Source: Actinomycetes bacterium (GTDB taxonomy: Bacteria; Actinomycetota; Acidimicrobiia; Acidimicrobiales; RAAP-2). From it: DNA of 5,482 nt. Both the position numbers and the translations under genes were made by a program. The first letter of the stretch is position 1. Each line of letters starts with the position of its first letter. Below the pieces are notes generated by a model, which was not told the origin of the DNA, ran no database searches, and saw only the letters and a list, made by a program, of their open reading frames with translations. The stretch lies in the NCBI GenBank assembly GCA_021826655.1, contig JAKAZC010000199.1:1-5482 (forward strand), read 5' to 3'. Positions 1 to 5,482 of this stretch are shown in pieces.

Positions 1-39
1 CCGCTCCCGGACGTCGACGCCTTCCGGCCCATACGTCAC
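1..39 (-). CDS. Possible 5' end of a divergent gene (partial)
   Basis: Reading leftwards from a GTG at 39-37, the frame stays open to the window edge and gives 13 residues, MTYGPEGVDVRER. The codons are mostly G-initial with G or C in third position, as in real genes of this GC content. No Shine-Dalgarno sequence lies upstream, so it would have to be leaderless. A competing start in another frame (ATG at 32-30, MGRKASTSGS) is also open. No family can be assigned from so few residues. If real, it is divergent from the TetR gene, a common arrangement for such regulators and a target gene. The call rests only on codon character. Confidence 0.25.
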   Translation of the reverse strand, partial: MTYGPEGVDVRER

Positions 40-85
40 CGTAACATGCTTGCTATGCGACCAGCCAGTAACTAGCCTGCGCGGC
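40..85. promoter_or_regulatory. Upstream region of the TetR gene, possible divergent promoter
   Basis: This short stretch is richer in A and T than its surroundings. It holds GTAAC twice (41-45 and 68-72), ATGC twice (46-49 and 55-58) and a tandem TGCT (47-54). TAACTA at 69-74 could be a -10 box with transcription starting a few bases before the ATG at 86, but no matching -35 is visible. There is no clear palindrome and no Shine-Dalgarno sequence. A promoter here is expected from gene arrangement rather than proven by motifs. Confidence 0.25.
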
Positions 86-862
86 ATGGCTGTCCCGAGC
101 GGGCGACTCACCAGGGCAGAGCGACGTGACCACTCGTTGAAGGCGCTTCTCGATGCGGCAGCAGAATTGATCGCCGAGCACGGTATCGAGGGGGCGTCCC
201 TGGCGAGCATCGCCGAGCGGGCCGGCGTGAGCCGCGGGCTGCCCACCCACTACTTTCGATCGAAGGACTCCCTGGTGGGTCACCTCGCCCGCCGTGCCCA
301 GGACCACATCGCGACGTCGGTGGTCGAGGCACTCGGCCAGGCGCAGCAGCGGATCGACGAGCTGTCCGCGCTGGAACGCCTGCGCGCCACGGTCGACGTC
401 TACTTGGATCTCTTCGATCACCCAAGGCCCGACGAGCGAGCCCTTCTCGTGATGTGGGGATCGACGTTCCCGTCGAGCTCGGCGGTGGAGGGTATGGCGG
501 AGGCCGACCGGCGGAGCTACGAGGGGTGGGCCGAGCTGATGGCGGCAGGGCAGCGGGAAGGCTCCATCAGAGGCGACCTGGACCCGACGGCCGCGGCGGT
601 CGTCCTGCAGGGGCTGCTTCGCGGCGTCGCGGCGTCGCTCATGGCCGATTCGAAGGTTGCCGACATCGAAGCGGTGCGACAGACCTGCCACTCCTGCATC
701 ACCGCCGCGCTCACGCCGTCGTCCTCCGACCGGGGACGGACGGTGAAGGCCGATCGGCGTCCGGCGCGAGGTGGCGGCCGTCCCGTGGCGGCGCGCTCCG
801 CGTTCGCGGTGCCGTCGCCGTCGTCGTCGACGACGCCGTCGACGACGTCATCCTCGCCGTGA
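86..862 (+). CDS. TetR/AcrR-family transcriptional regulator
   Basis: A 258-residue one-component regulator, probably a repressor that releases DNA on binding a small ligand. Residues 13-70 form the TetR DNA-binding domain: helix 1 around LLDAAAELIAEHG, then the helix-turn-helix SLASIAERAGVSRGLPTHYF (39-58) followed by the family's R/G-SKDSLV stretch. Residues 75-210 are a mostly helical ligand-binding and dimerisation domain, too variable to name a ligand. The ATG at 86 is preferred over an in-frame TTG at 50, because the extra 12 residues are not typical of the family and neither start has a Shine-Dalgarno sequence. TetR proteins usually have about 190-220 residues; here the last 47 (212-258) form an extra low-complexity tail rich in Ser, Thr, Pro and Arg. 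It is convergent with the SnoaL gene and lies one gene away from the catabolic operon, which it probably controls (inference). Confidence 0.9.
   Translation: MAVPSGRLTRAERRDHSLKALLDAAAELIAEHGIEGASLASIAERAGVSRGLPTHYFRSKDSLVGHLARRAQDHIATSVVEALGQAQQRIDELSALERLRATVDVYLDLFDHPRPDERALLVMWGSTFPSSSAVEGMAEADRRSYEGWAELMAAGQREGSIRGDLDPTAAAVVLQGLLRGVAASLMADSKVADIEAVRQTCHSCITAALTPSSSDRGRTVKADRRPARGGGRPVAARSAFAVPSPSSSTTPSTTSSSP
822..847. repeat. Inverted repeat of GTC/GAC triplets in the TetR tail
   Basis: Arms CGTCGTCGACG (822-832) and CGTCGACGACG (837-847) are perfect inverse complements of 11 bp separated by the 4 bases ACGC. The left arm also belongs to a 14-bp perfect palindrome at 822-835. The RNA hairpin would be strong and lies 12 bases before the TetR stop codon. 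No T-run follows on either strand, so it is not a classical terminator, but U-less hairpins near gene ends are reported in actinobacteria. It may instead be only a by-product of a Ser/Thr codon repeat. Confidence 0.45.
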
Positions 863-864
863 GG

Positions 865-876
865 GCCCGCGCGGGC
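865..876. terminator. GC palindrome between convergent genes, possible bidirectional terminator
   Basis: GCCCGCGCGGGC is a perfect 12-bp palindrome in the 29-base gap between the TetR stop (860-862) and the SnoaL stop (894-892). Its position suits a shared terminator for the convergent genes, perhaps together with the hairpin at 822-847. It has no loop beyond the four central bases and no T-run, and such palindromes arise easily in GC-rich DNA, so the support is mainly positional. Confidence 0.25.
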
Positions 877-891
877 GCGAGCGGCGGCGGC

Positions 892-1293
892 CTACTCGTC
901 CGGGCGATCGCTGAGCCCGTCGGCGACGATGAACCGGCACCTCCGCCTGGCGATGCGCCAGCCATCCGCGGTCCGGCGAAGCTCGTCGTCGTACACGGAA
1001 CGCCGCATGACGCCCCCCTTGGCCTCCACGAACAGCAGGTTCTGGTTCGTCCTCGCCTCGTCCGAGCCCACCATGTCGATGACGGGAGGCCCGCCGAGGT
1101 GAAGGCCGCCCGGGGCCGCCCGCATCATCTTCCGGAGCCCGTCGTGGCCCTCCCACGCCCTGCCGTACACCTCGTACGACGCGTCCGGGGTGAACAGCGC
1201 CACCCAGGCTTCGACGTCGTCGAGATCGAGGGCGAGACAGTACCGGGCGAGGAGGTTCGTGATTGCCACATGATCTTCGGCGGTGGGGTCCAT
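892..1293 (-). CDS. SnoaL-like (NTF2 fold) domain protein
   Basis: A 133-residue single-domain protein of the SnoaL-like group, the usual size for this cone-shaped alpha+beta fold. Visible hallmarks are the first helix LLARYCLALDLDDVEAWVALF (14-34), the following FTPDASYEV strand, the G-H-DGLRKMM helix (49-58), His65 before the first long strand, and the closing TADGWRIARRRCRF (108-121). Relatives include polyketide cyclases, steroid isomerases, dehydratases and non-catalytic ligand binders, so the reaction cannot be named. The ATG at 1293 is chosen because the fold begins about ten residues later. There is no Shine-Dalgarno sequence, but CATAAT sits 7 bases upstream, which suggests a leaderless transcript. 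An in-frame ATG at 1377 (161 residues), with a weak GGTGGA 7 bases ahead of it, is the alternative; its extra part looks non-domain. It is divergent from the ligase operon, so a role on the same substrate is likely. Confidence 0.85.
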   Translation of the reverse strand: MDPTAEDHVAITNLLARYCLALDLDDVEAWVALFTPDASYEVYGRAWEGHDGLRKMMRAAPGGLHLGGPPVIDMVGSDEARTNQNLLFVEAKGGVMRRSVYDDELRRTADGWRIARRRCRFIVADGLSDRPDE

Positions 1294-1294
1294 C

Positions 1295-1309
1295 GTGCAG
1301 ATTATGCAC
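1295..1309. promoter_or_regulatory. Candidate operator, 15-bp palindrome
   Basis: GTGCAGATTATGCAC has 5-bp arms GTGCA and TGCAC that are perfect inverse complements, plus one further matching pair inside the 5-base spacer. The size and dyad symmetry suit a TetR-type dimer. It lies directly upstream of the SnoaL start codon, covers its probable -10 box, and stands in the 114-base region (1294-1407) that must also hold the ligase operon promoter. A repressor bound here would block SnoaL transcription directly and might also affect the operon. I found no second copy upstream of the TetR gene. The TetR protein at 86-862 is the obvious candidate to bind it, but that is inference. Confidence 0.45.
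1301..1306 (-). promoter_or_regulatory. Probable -10 box of a leaderless SnoaL promoter
   Basis: Read on the - strand this is CATAAT, five of six matches to TATAAT, in otherwise very GC-rich DNA. Seven bases (1294-1300) separate it from the A of the ATG at 1293, the spacing expected if transcription starts at the start codon itself. The lack of a Shine-Dalgarno sequence fits. No convincing -35 element is seen; TTGCAG occurs upstream but 23 bases away, too far. Confidence 0.45.
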
Positions 1310-1397
1310 CGCCCGGAGCGAGCGCGACGCTGCAACCCGGCGCCGGTGGCGGCAGGCGTCGATGAGGTGGCGCCCATGACGACGTCCACCGAGACGC

Positions 1398-1403
1398 GAG
1401 GAA
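1398..1403 (+). promoter_or_regulatory. Ribosome binding site of the ligase gene
   Basis: GAGGAA lies 4 bases before the GTG at 1408 and supports that start over the ATG at 1456, which would remove the N-terminal residues before the conserved AARFGDQ segment. Confidence 0.6.
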
Positions 1404-1407
1404 CACC

Positions 1408-3006
1408 GTGACCGTAAGGGCGCCGGAGCCCGCCGGGTGGACGACCATCCCGGCCATGACCGCGGCGGCAGCCCGGTTCGGAGACCAGCTTGCCGTCGAC
1501 GACGGGGAGACCCGGCTCACCTACCGCGAGCTCGTGGACGCGGCGCGGGCGTTCGGTGCATCCCTCGTGACCTCGGGCGTGCAACCGGAAGACCGCATCG
1601 CCATCTGGTGCTTCAACAGCGCGCGGTGGATCGTGGCCGTGCTCGGCATCTGGGAGTCGGGGGCGACCCTCGTGCCGGTCAACACGAGGTTCAAGGGGGC
1701 CGAGGCAGGCGACATCCTCGCCCGAAGCCGCGCGCGCGTGCTGGTCACCGTCACCGAGTTCCTCGGCACCGACTACGTCGCGATGCTCGGGGGCTCGGGG
1801 GTCGACCTGCCCGATCTCCGGACCGTGGTGGTCGCCCACGGTCCGGTACCCACTGGCGCGGCCGGTTGGGAGGAGTTCCTCGGGCGTGCCGGCGCAACGG
1901 CGGATCGTGAGGTCGCTCGCCGTGCCGCGGCAGTCCGGACCGGCGACCCGTCCGACATCATGTTCACCTCGGGCACGACCGGGGCTCCGAAGGGGGTCGT
2001 CCAGACTCACAGCCGCACCCTATGCGTGAGCAACGACTGGCTCCGGATGGCGGAGCTCACGACCGACGACCGTTACCTGATGGTCAACCCGTACTTCCAC
2101 ATGTTCGGGTTGAAGTCGGGGATCCTCGCAGCCGTCGGCGCGGGCACCACGATGTTCCCCCAAGCCGTGTTCGACGGGCAGCGGGTGCTGCAGGCGGTCG
2201 AGGCCCGGAGGATCACGGTCCTGCCGGGCGCGCCGACGATCTACCAGACCCTGCTCGACCATCCCGACCGGAGCCGATACGACCTGGGCTCCCTGCGGCT
2301 GGCGGTGACCGGCGCGGCCGACATCCCCGTCGCACTGATCCGCAGGATCCGCGCCGAGCTGCCCTTCCGGACGGTCATCGGGGGCTATGGCCTCACCGAA
2401 GCAGGAACCGCCACCGCGACGTCACCCGACGACGACCCCGAGACGATCGCCACCACCGTCGGACACGCACGACCGACCTTCGAGCTTCGTACCGTCGACG
2501 GCGCGGGGGTCGACACCCCGCCAGGGGTGGCCGGCGAGGTCCTGCTGAGGGGCGGCAGCGTCATGGCGTGCTACCTCGACGACCCCGAGGCGACGGCGGC
2601 GGTCCTCTCCCCCGACGGCTGGCTCTCCACCGGCGACCTGGGGGTGCTCGACGAGCGCGGGAACCTTCGCATCGTCGGGCGGGCCAAGGACATGTACATC
2701 GTCGGCGGCTTCAATGCCTATCCCGCGGAGATCGAGAACATGCTGCTGCTCCACCCCGACATCGAGCAGGCTGCCGTGGTCGGCATCCCCGACACCCGGC
2801 TGGGTGAGGTCGGCATGGCGTTCGTGGTTCTCCGGGGAGGCTCGTCGCCCTCACCCGAGGAGATCATCGAGTGGTGCCGGGGGCACATGGCGAACTACAA
2901 GGTGCCGCGGTCCGTGCAGATCCTCGACGCCCTGCCGTACAACGCGACGGGGAAGGTCGTGAAGGACGCGCTGCGCGAACGGGCCGCGCTCCGCGGGAGC
3001 ACGTGA
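1408..3006 (+). CDS. FadD3-like acyl-CoA ligase (AMP-binding, ANL family)
   Basis: A 532-residue cytoplasmic enzyme that would activate a carboxylic acid with ATP to an acyl-adenylate and then pass it to coenzyme A. The adenylation motifs are complete and in order: the phosphate loop TSGTTGAPKG (187-196), GGYGLTEAG (325-333), STGD (407-410), the hinge region GRAKDMYIVGGFNAYPAEIE (424-443), and NATGK with the catalytic lysine at 516. Length is normal. From memory, the segment VLPGAPTIYQTLLDHP with the following SLRLAVTGAADIPVALI closely resembles mycobacterial FadD3, which loads the steroid ring C/D fragment HIP onto CoA. The resemblance places it in that family but does not prove the same substrate, and the neighbours are not the usual HIP genes. 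The GTG start is supported by GAGGAA upstream. It is the first gene of the operon; its stop TGA shares one base with the next ATG (TGATG), so translation is probably coupled. Confidence 0.93.
   Translation: MTVRAPEPAGWTTIPAMTAAAARFGDQLAVDDGETRLTYRELVDAARAFGASLVTSGVQPEDRIAIWCFNSARWIVAVLGIWESGATLVPVNTRFKGAEAGDILARSRARVLVTVTEFLGTDYVAMLGGSGVDLPDLRTVVVAHGPVPTGAAGWEEFLGRAGATADREVARRAAAVRTGDPSDIMFTSGTTGAPKGVVQTHSRTLCVSNDWLRMAELTTDDRYLMVNPYFHMFGLKSGILAAVGAGTTMFPQAVFDGQRVLQAVEARRITVLPGAPTIYQTLLDHPDRSRYDLGSLRLAVTGAADIPVALIRRIRAELPFRTVIGGYGLTEAGTATATSPDDDPETIATTVGHARPTFELRTVDGAGVDTPPGVAGEVLLRGGSVMACYLDDPEATAAVLSPDGWLSTGDLGVLDERGNLRIVGRAKDMYIVGGFNAYPAEIENMLLLHPDIEQAAVVGIPDTRLGEVGMAFVVLRGGSSPSPEEIIEWCRGHMANYKVPRSVQILDALPYNATGKVVKDALRERAALRGST
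2995..2999 (+). promoter_or_regulatory. Ribosome binding site of the Baeyer-Villiger monooxygenase gene
   Basis: GGGAG, inside the last codons of the ligase gene, lies 6 bases before the ATG at 3006. It supports this start over the in-frame GTG at 2871, which would overlap the ligase by 136 bases. Confidence 0.55.
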
Positions 3007-4958
3007 TGCCGCTCTCCGGGCACGGCAGCCCTCACCACCTGAGAACCGAGCCGATCGCGGACGGGGACGCCGACGTCGAGACCGCCCTCGGATCGGCCAA
3101 CGTCCTCGCACTCGTCGCGTCGGCGGTCCACCTCACCGGTGACCCGTCGATCATCCGCGGCCCGGTCCGACCGCGCCGGTTCGTCTTCAACGAGCTCGAC
3201 GGCGGCCTGACCGAAGCGGAGCAGGCACAGCTGCGGCGCGCTGCCCTCGGGGCAGTGCTCGCCTACCGCGACGCCGGCTCGGTTCCCCCCCCACCGCCGA
3301 CGGAGCCGTTGGTGCGCGAGCTCATGGACTGGCTCAGCGCCGATCACGTGCCCGACGACTACGCGGAGCTGTTCGCGGAGGAGATGGACCTGGCGGGCGT
3401 GGACCCCCGCCGGATCGACGTTCCGTCCGCCGGTGACGTCTCCGTCGTCGTGATCGGCTGCGGCATGTCGGGCCTGCTCGCCGGCCTGCGGCTGAAGCAG
3501 GCCGGCATCCCGTTCGAGATCATCGAGAAGAACGAGGATGTCGGGGGAACCTGGCACGAGAACACCTATCCCGGCTGCCGGGTCGACGTCGGCAACCATT
3601 ACTACTGTTACTCGTTCGAGCCGAACCATGAGTTCAGCGAGTACTACGCCCGGCAGCCGGAGCTGCAGGCCTACTTCCGTGACGTCATGCACCGCCACTG
3701 CGTCGAGGACCATGTCCGCTGGGGAACGGAAGTCGAGCGATTGGAGTGGGACGACGACTCCCAGGTCTGGCGCCTGACGACCCGCGACTGCGAGGGCAGG
3801 CGTGCGGTGCGCACGGCGACGGCGGTGATCTCGGCCGTGGGTCAGCTGAACCGCCCCTATATCCCCGACATCCCGCATCTCGACCGTTTCGACGGCCCGG
3901 TCTTCCATTCGGCCCGGTGGAACCACGACGTCGACCTGCGTGGCAAGCGGGTGGCGCTGGTCGGGGCGGGAGCCACCGGCCTCCAGAGCGGCCCGGCGAT
4001 CGCCGGGGACGTCGACCGCCTCGTCGTGTTCCAGCGGAGCGCCCAGTGGATGATGCCGAACCGCCTCTACCACGAGGCGGTCGACCCGGGCGCGCGGTGG
4101 GCCATGCGCCGTCTGCCGGGCTACGCCCGCTGGTACCGCTTCCTGCTGCTGTGGCAGGCCACGGACAAGATGCTCGACGTGGTCAGGGTCGACCCCGCCT
4201 GGCAGGGCCTCCCGCTGTCGGCCAACGCCCGCAGCGAGCGGATGCGGCAGGCGGTCCTGCGATGGATCGACGACCAGATCGGCGACGATCCGGAGCTCGT
4301 CGCCAAGGTGGTGCCCGACTATCCCCCGCTGGGCAAGCGACTGCTGCAGGACAACGGCAGCTGGCTCCGGTGCCTGTCGCGGGACAACGTGGAGCTGGTG
4401 CGCGAGCCCATCGTCGAGGTGGAGGAGCACGCCATCGTCGTCGACGGGGACCGCTTCGAGGTCGACGTGATCGTGCTGGCGACCGGGTTCCGGGCCAACG
4501 ACCTCCTCTTCCCCATGGAGGTCCTCGGCCGGGGCGGGGCGTCGATCCATGAGACGTGGGCGGGTGGGCCGAGCGCCTATCTCGGCATCACCGTCCCCGA
4601 CTTCCCCAATCTCTTCATGATGTACGGGCCCGGCACCAACCTGGCTCACGCCGGCAGCGTGCTGTTCCACTCGGAGTGCCAGCTGCGCTACATCGGGAAG
4701 TGCCTCGGCGTCCTCGCCCGCAACGGCGGCGGCTCCATCGAACCGGCGCCCGACGCGTTCGACGACTACGTCGAGGGATGGCAGCGGGAGCTGTCGACGA
4801 TGGTCTGGTCACACCCGTCGGTCACCCACTCGTGGTACAAAGCCACCGACGGGCACGTGTACGTCCTCAGTCCCTGGCGGCTCGTCGACTACTGGAAGAT
4901 GACCGCGGCGCCCGACCCTGGGGCGCACGTCGTCGTCGGTCCGAAGGAGCCACGATGA
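3006..4958 (+). CDS. Type I Baeyer-Villiger monooxygenase, HAPMO-like (FAD, NADPH)
   Basis: A 650-residue flavoenzyme expected to use NADPH and O2 to turn a ketone into an ester or lactone. Residues 24-140 form the mostly helical N-terminal extension seen in 4-hydroxyacetophenone monooxygenase (about 640 residues) and absent from cyclohexanone-type enzymes of about 540. The FAD site GCGMSG (151-156) follows, ending at Glu174. Next is the second type I motif, GGTW...YPG...D (180-194), complete with Asp194. The fingerprint is FDGPVFHSARWN (295-306): F, G, H and W are in place, but the last position, usually Pro or Asp, is Asn. The NADPH site is GAGATG (320-325). Lys444-Arg445 match the pair that binds the NADPH phosphate and stabilises the flavin peroxide in related enzymes. 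LATGF (491-495) and GPGTN (541-545) complete the fold. No signal peptide is seen. It is flanked on both sides by overlapping genes of the same operon. The substrate, aryl ketone or alicyclic ketone, is not determined. Confidence 0.93.
   Translation: MPLSGHGSPHHLRTEPIADGDADVETALGSANVLALVASAVHLTGDPSIIRGPVRPRRFVFNELDGGLTEAEQAQLRRAALGAVLAYRDAGSVPPPPPTEPLVRELMDWLSADHVPDDYAELFAEEMDLAGVDPRRIDVPSAGDVSVVVIGCGMSGLLAGLRLKQAGIPFEIIEKNEDVGGTWHENTYPGCRVDVGNHYYCYSFEPNHEFSEYYARQPELQAYFRDVMHRHCVEDHVRWGTEVERLEWDDDSQVWRLTTRDCEGRRAVRTATAVISAVGQLNRPYIPDIPHLDRFDGPVFHSARWNHDVDLRGKRVALVGAGATGLQSGPAIAGDVDRLVVFQRSAQWMMPNRLYHEAVDPGARWAMRRLPGYARWYRFLLLWQATDKMLDVVRVDPAWQGLPLSANARSERMRQAVLRWIDDQIGDDPELVAKVVPDYPPLGKRLLQDNGSWLRCLSRDNVELVREPIVEVEEHAIVVDGDRFEVDVIVLATGFRANDLLFPMEVLGRGGASIHETWAGGPSAYLGITVPDFPNLFMMYGPGTNLAHAGSVLFHSECQLRYIGKCLGVLARNGGGSIEPAPDAFDDYVEGWQRELSTMVWSHPSVTHSWYKATDGHVYVLSPWRLVDYWKMTAAPDPGAHVVVGPKEPR
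4944..4949 (+). promoter_or_regulatory. Ribosome binding site of the SDR gene
   Basis: AAGGAG lies 5 bases before the ATG at 4955, a near-perfect Shine-Dalgarno sequence and the strongest in the window. It fixes the start despite the overlap with the preceding stop codon. Confidence 0.75.
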
Positions 4959-5482
4959 GCGAGCTCGACGGCAAGGTGGCAATGGTGAGCGGTGCCGCTC
5001 GCGGCCAGGGCAGGGCCATCGCCCGCCGGCTCGCGGAGGCGGGGGCTCGGATCATCGCCGGCGACGTGCTGACCGGCGAGCTGTCGACCCTCGGGGACGA
5101 GCTCGGCGACGCGATCGTCGCGGACCGGCTCGACGTCCGCGACCGCTTCTCGTGGGACGCGCTCGTCCACCGGGGCGTCTCGGCCTTCGGCCGCCTCGAC
5201 ATCCTCGTCAACAACGCCGGCGTGCTGCGCACCGTGCCGATCGAGGACGAGACGCCGGAGGCGTTCGAGGACCTGTGGCGGGTGAACTGCCTCGGCGCCT
5301 TCCACGGCATGCAGGCGGTCGTGCCGCACCTGCGCCGGGCGGGCGGCGGTGCCATCGTCGACACGCTCTCGACGGCGGCGATGACGGTCTGGACCCTTCA
5401 CGGCTCCTACGTGGCCTCCAAGTGGGCCAACCGCGGCCTCACCAAGGTGGCAGCGCTCGAGCTGCCGGGCGTAGTACTCGCT
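4955..5482 (+). CDS. Classical short-chain dehydrogenase/reductase, 3' end missing
   Basis: The first 176 residues of a classical SDR of about 250, cut by the window end with no stop codon reached. The cofactor loop is SGAARGQG (12-19), with Ser in place of the usual Thr. Asp37 at the end of the second strand (IIAGDV) suggests NAD(H) rather than NADP(H). NNAG is at 86-89 and the catalytic set is Asn111, Ser139, Tyr152 and Lys156 (YVASK), with the usual 13-residue Ser-Tyr spacing. To my recollection the Ser/Tyr/Lys numbering equals that of bacterial 3-alpha,20-beta-hydroxysteroid dehydrogenase; this shows only typical spacing. It probably interconverts a secondary alcohol and the ketone used by the Baeyer-Villiger enzyme. 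Its ATG overlaps the preceding stop by four bases (ATGA), so it is the third gene of the operon. The last six residues, PGVVLA, depart from the expected GxxGIRV pattern. Confidence 0.93.
   Translation, partial: MSELDGKVAMVSGAARGQGRAIARRLAEAGARIIAGDVLTGELSTLGDELGDAIVADRLDVRDRFSWDALVHRGVSAFGRLDILVNNAGVLRTVPIEDETPEAFEDLWRVNCLGAFHGMQAVVPHLRRAGGGAIVDTLSTAAMTVWTLHGSYVASKWANRGLTKVAALELPGVVLA

Noticed and set aside
3..44. + strand frame ending at TAA (42-44), a possible end of an upstream gene
   Set aside because: Its codons lack the G/C third-position bias of the real genes here, and the opposite strand reads more like coding sequence.
1337..1346. CCGGCGCCGG palindrome in the divergent control region
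   Set aside because: A perfect 10-bp palindrome made only of G and C is expected by chance at this base composition and does not overlap a promoter motif.
454..1365. 303-residue + strand open frame across the TetR end and SnoaL region
   Set aside because: Low-complexity Gly/Arg/Pro composition, overlapping two genes with clear families in other frames.
1366..1390. GGTGG and CCACC inverted repeat with a 15-base spacer upstream of the ligase
   Set aside because: Only five base pairs with a long spacer; too weak to claim as an operator or attenuator.
1294..2010. Long upstream extension of the SnoaL reading frame (372 residues in all)
   Set aside because: The added part lies antisense to the well-supported ligase gene, has no domain character, and would span the probable -10 box and palindrome.
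2871..3005. Earlier GTG start for the monooxygenase (695 residues)
   Set aside because: It would overlap the ligase by 136 bases and adds Arg-rich sequence; the ATG at 3006 has a ribosome binding site and a normal coupled overlap.
2895..4670. 591-residue open frame on the - strand opposite the monooxygenase
   Set aside because: It is a mirror frame of a high-GC gene; its composition is full of Arg, Asp, His and Val runs with no recognisable domain, while the + strand has complete enzyme motifs.
4955..5482. Mycofactocin-coupled SDR, suggested by the GAARGQGR loop
   Set aside because: The cofactor loop is similar, but the N-terminal half lacks the extra insertions of that group and no mycofactocin genes are visible.

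Overview
The window is very GC-rich, with G/C strongly favoured at third codon positions. It has one GTG start, tightly overlapping genes, and one gene that looks leaderless. This points to a high-GC actinobacterium, but nothing here fixes a genus. The content is a small catabolic module with its likely regulator. There are no RNA genes, insertion sequences, CRISPR arrays or phage genes that I can support.

Layout: bases 1-39 may hold the start of a gene running left out of the window (weak). A TetR-family regulator follows on the + strand (86-862), ending in an unusual Ser/Thr/Pro-rich tail. A small SnoaL-like (NTF2 fold) protein on the - strand (892-1293) faces it, with 29 bases between them that contain a GC palindrome. 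SnoaL and the next gene are divergent across a 114-base control region (1294-1407). That region carries a 15-bp palindrome lying over the probable -10 box of the SnoaL gene, the best candidate operator in the window. To the right is a + strand operon of three overlapping genes: a FadD3-like acyl-CoA ligase (1408-3006), a type I Baeyer-Villiger monooxygenase of the 4-hydroxyacetophenone monooxygenase (HAPMO) type with the long N-terminal extension (3006-4958), and a classical short-chain dehydrogenase cut off by the window end (4955-5482).

How they may work together (inference): the dehydrogenase oxidises a secondary alcohol to a ketone. The Baeyer-Villiger enzyme inserts oxygen beside the carbonyl to give an ester or lactone. 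After hydrolysis by an esterase not seen here, the ligase loads the carboxylate onto CoA for beta-oxidation. The SnoaL-like protein could be an accessory isomerase, hydratase or binding protein, and the TetR protein probably senses a substrate or CoA intermediate. A cyclic or polycyclic alcohol or ketone (terpenoid, steroid ring fragment, alicyclic or aryl ketone) would fit, but the substrate cannot be read from the sequence. The enzyme families are all known; what may be undescribed is this particular combination and its regulation.
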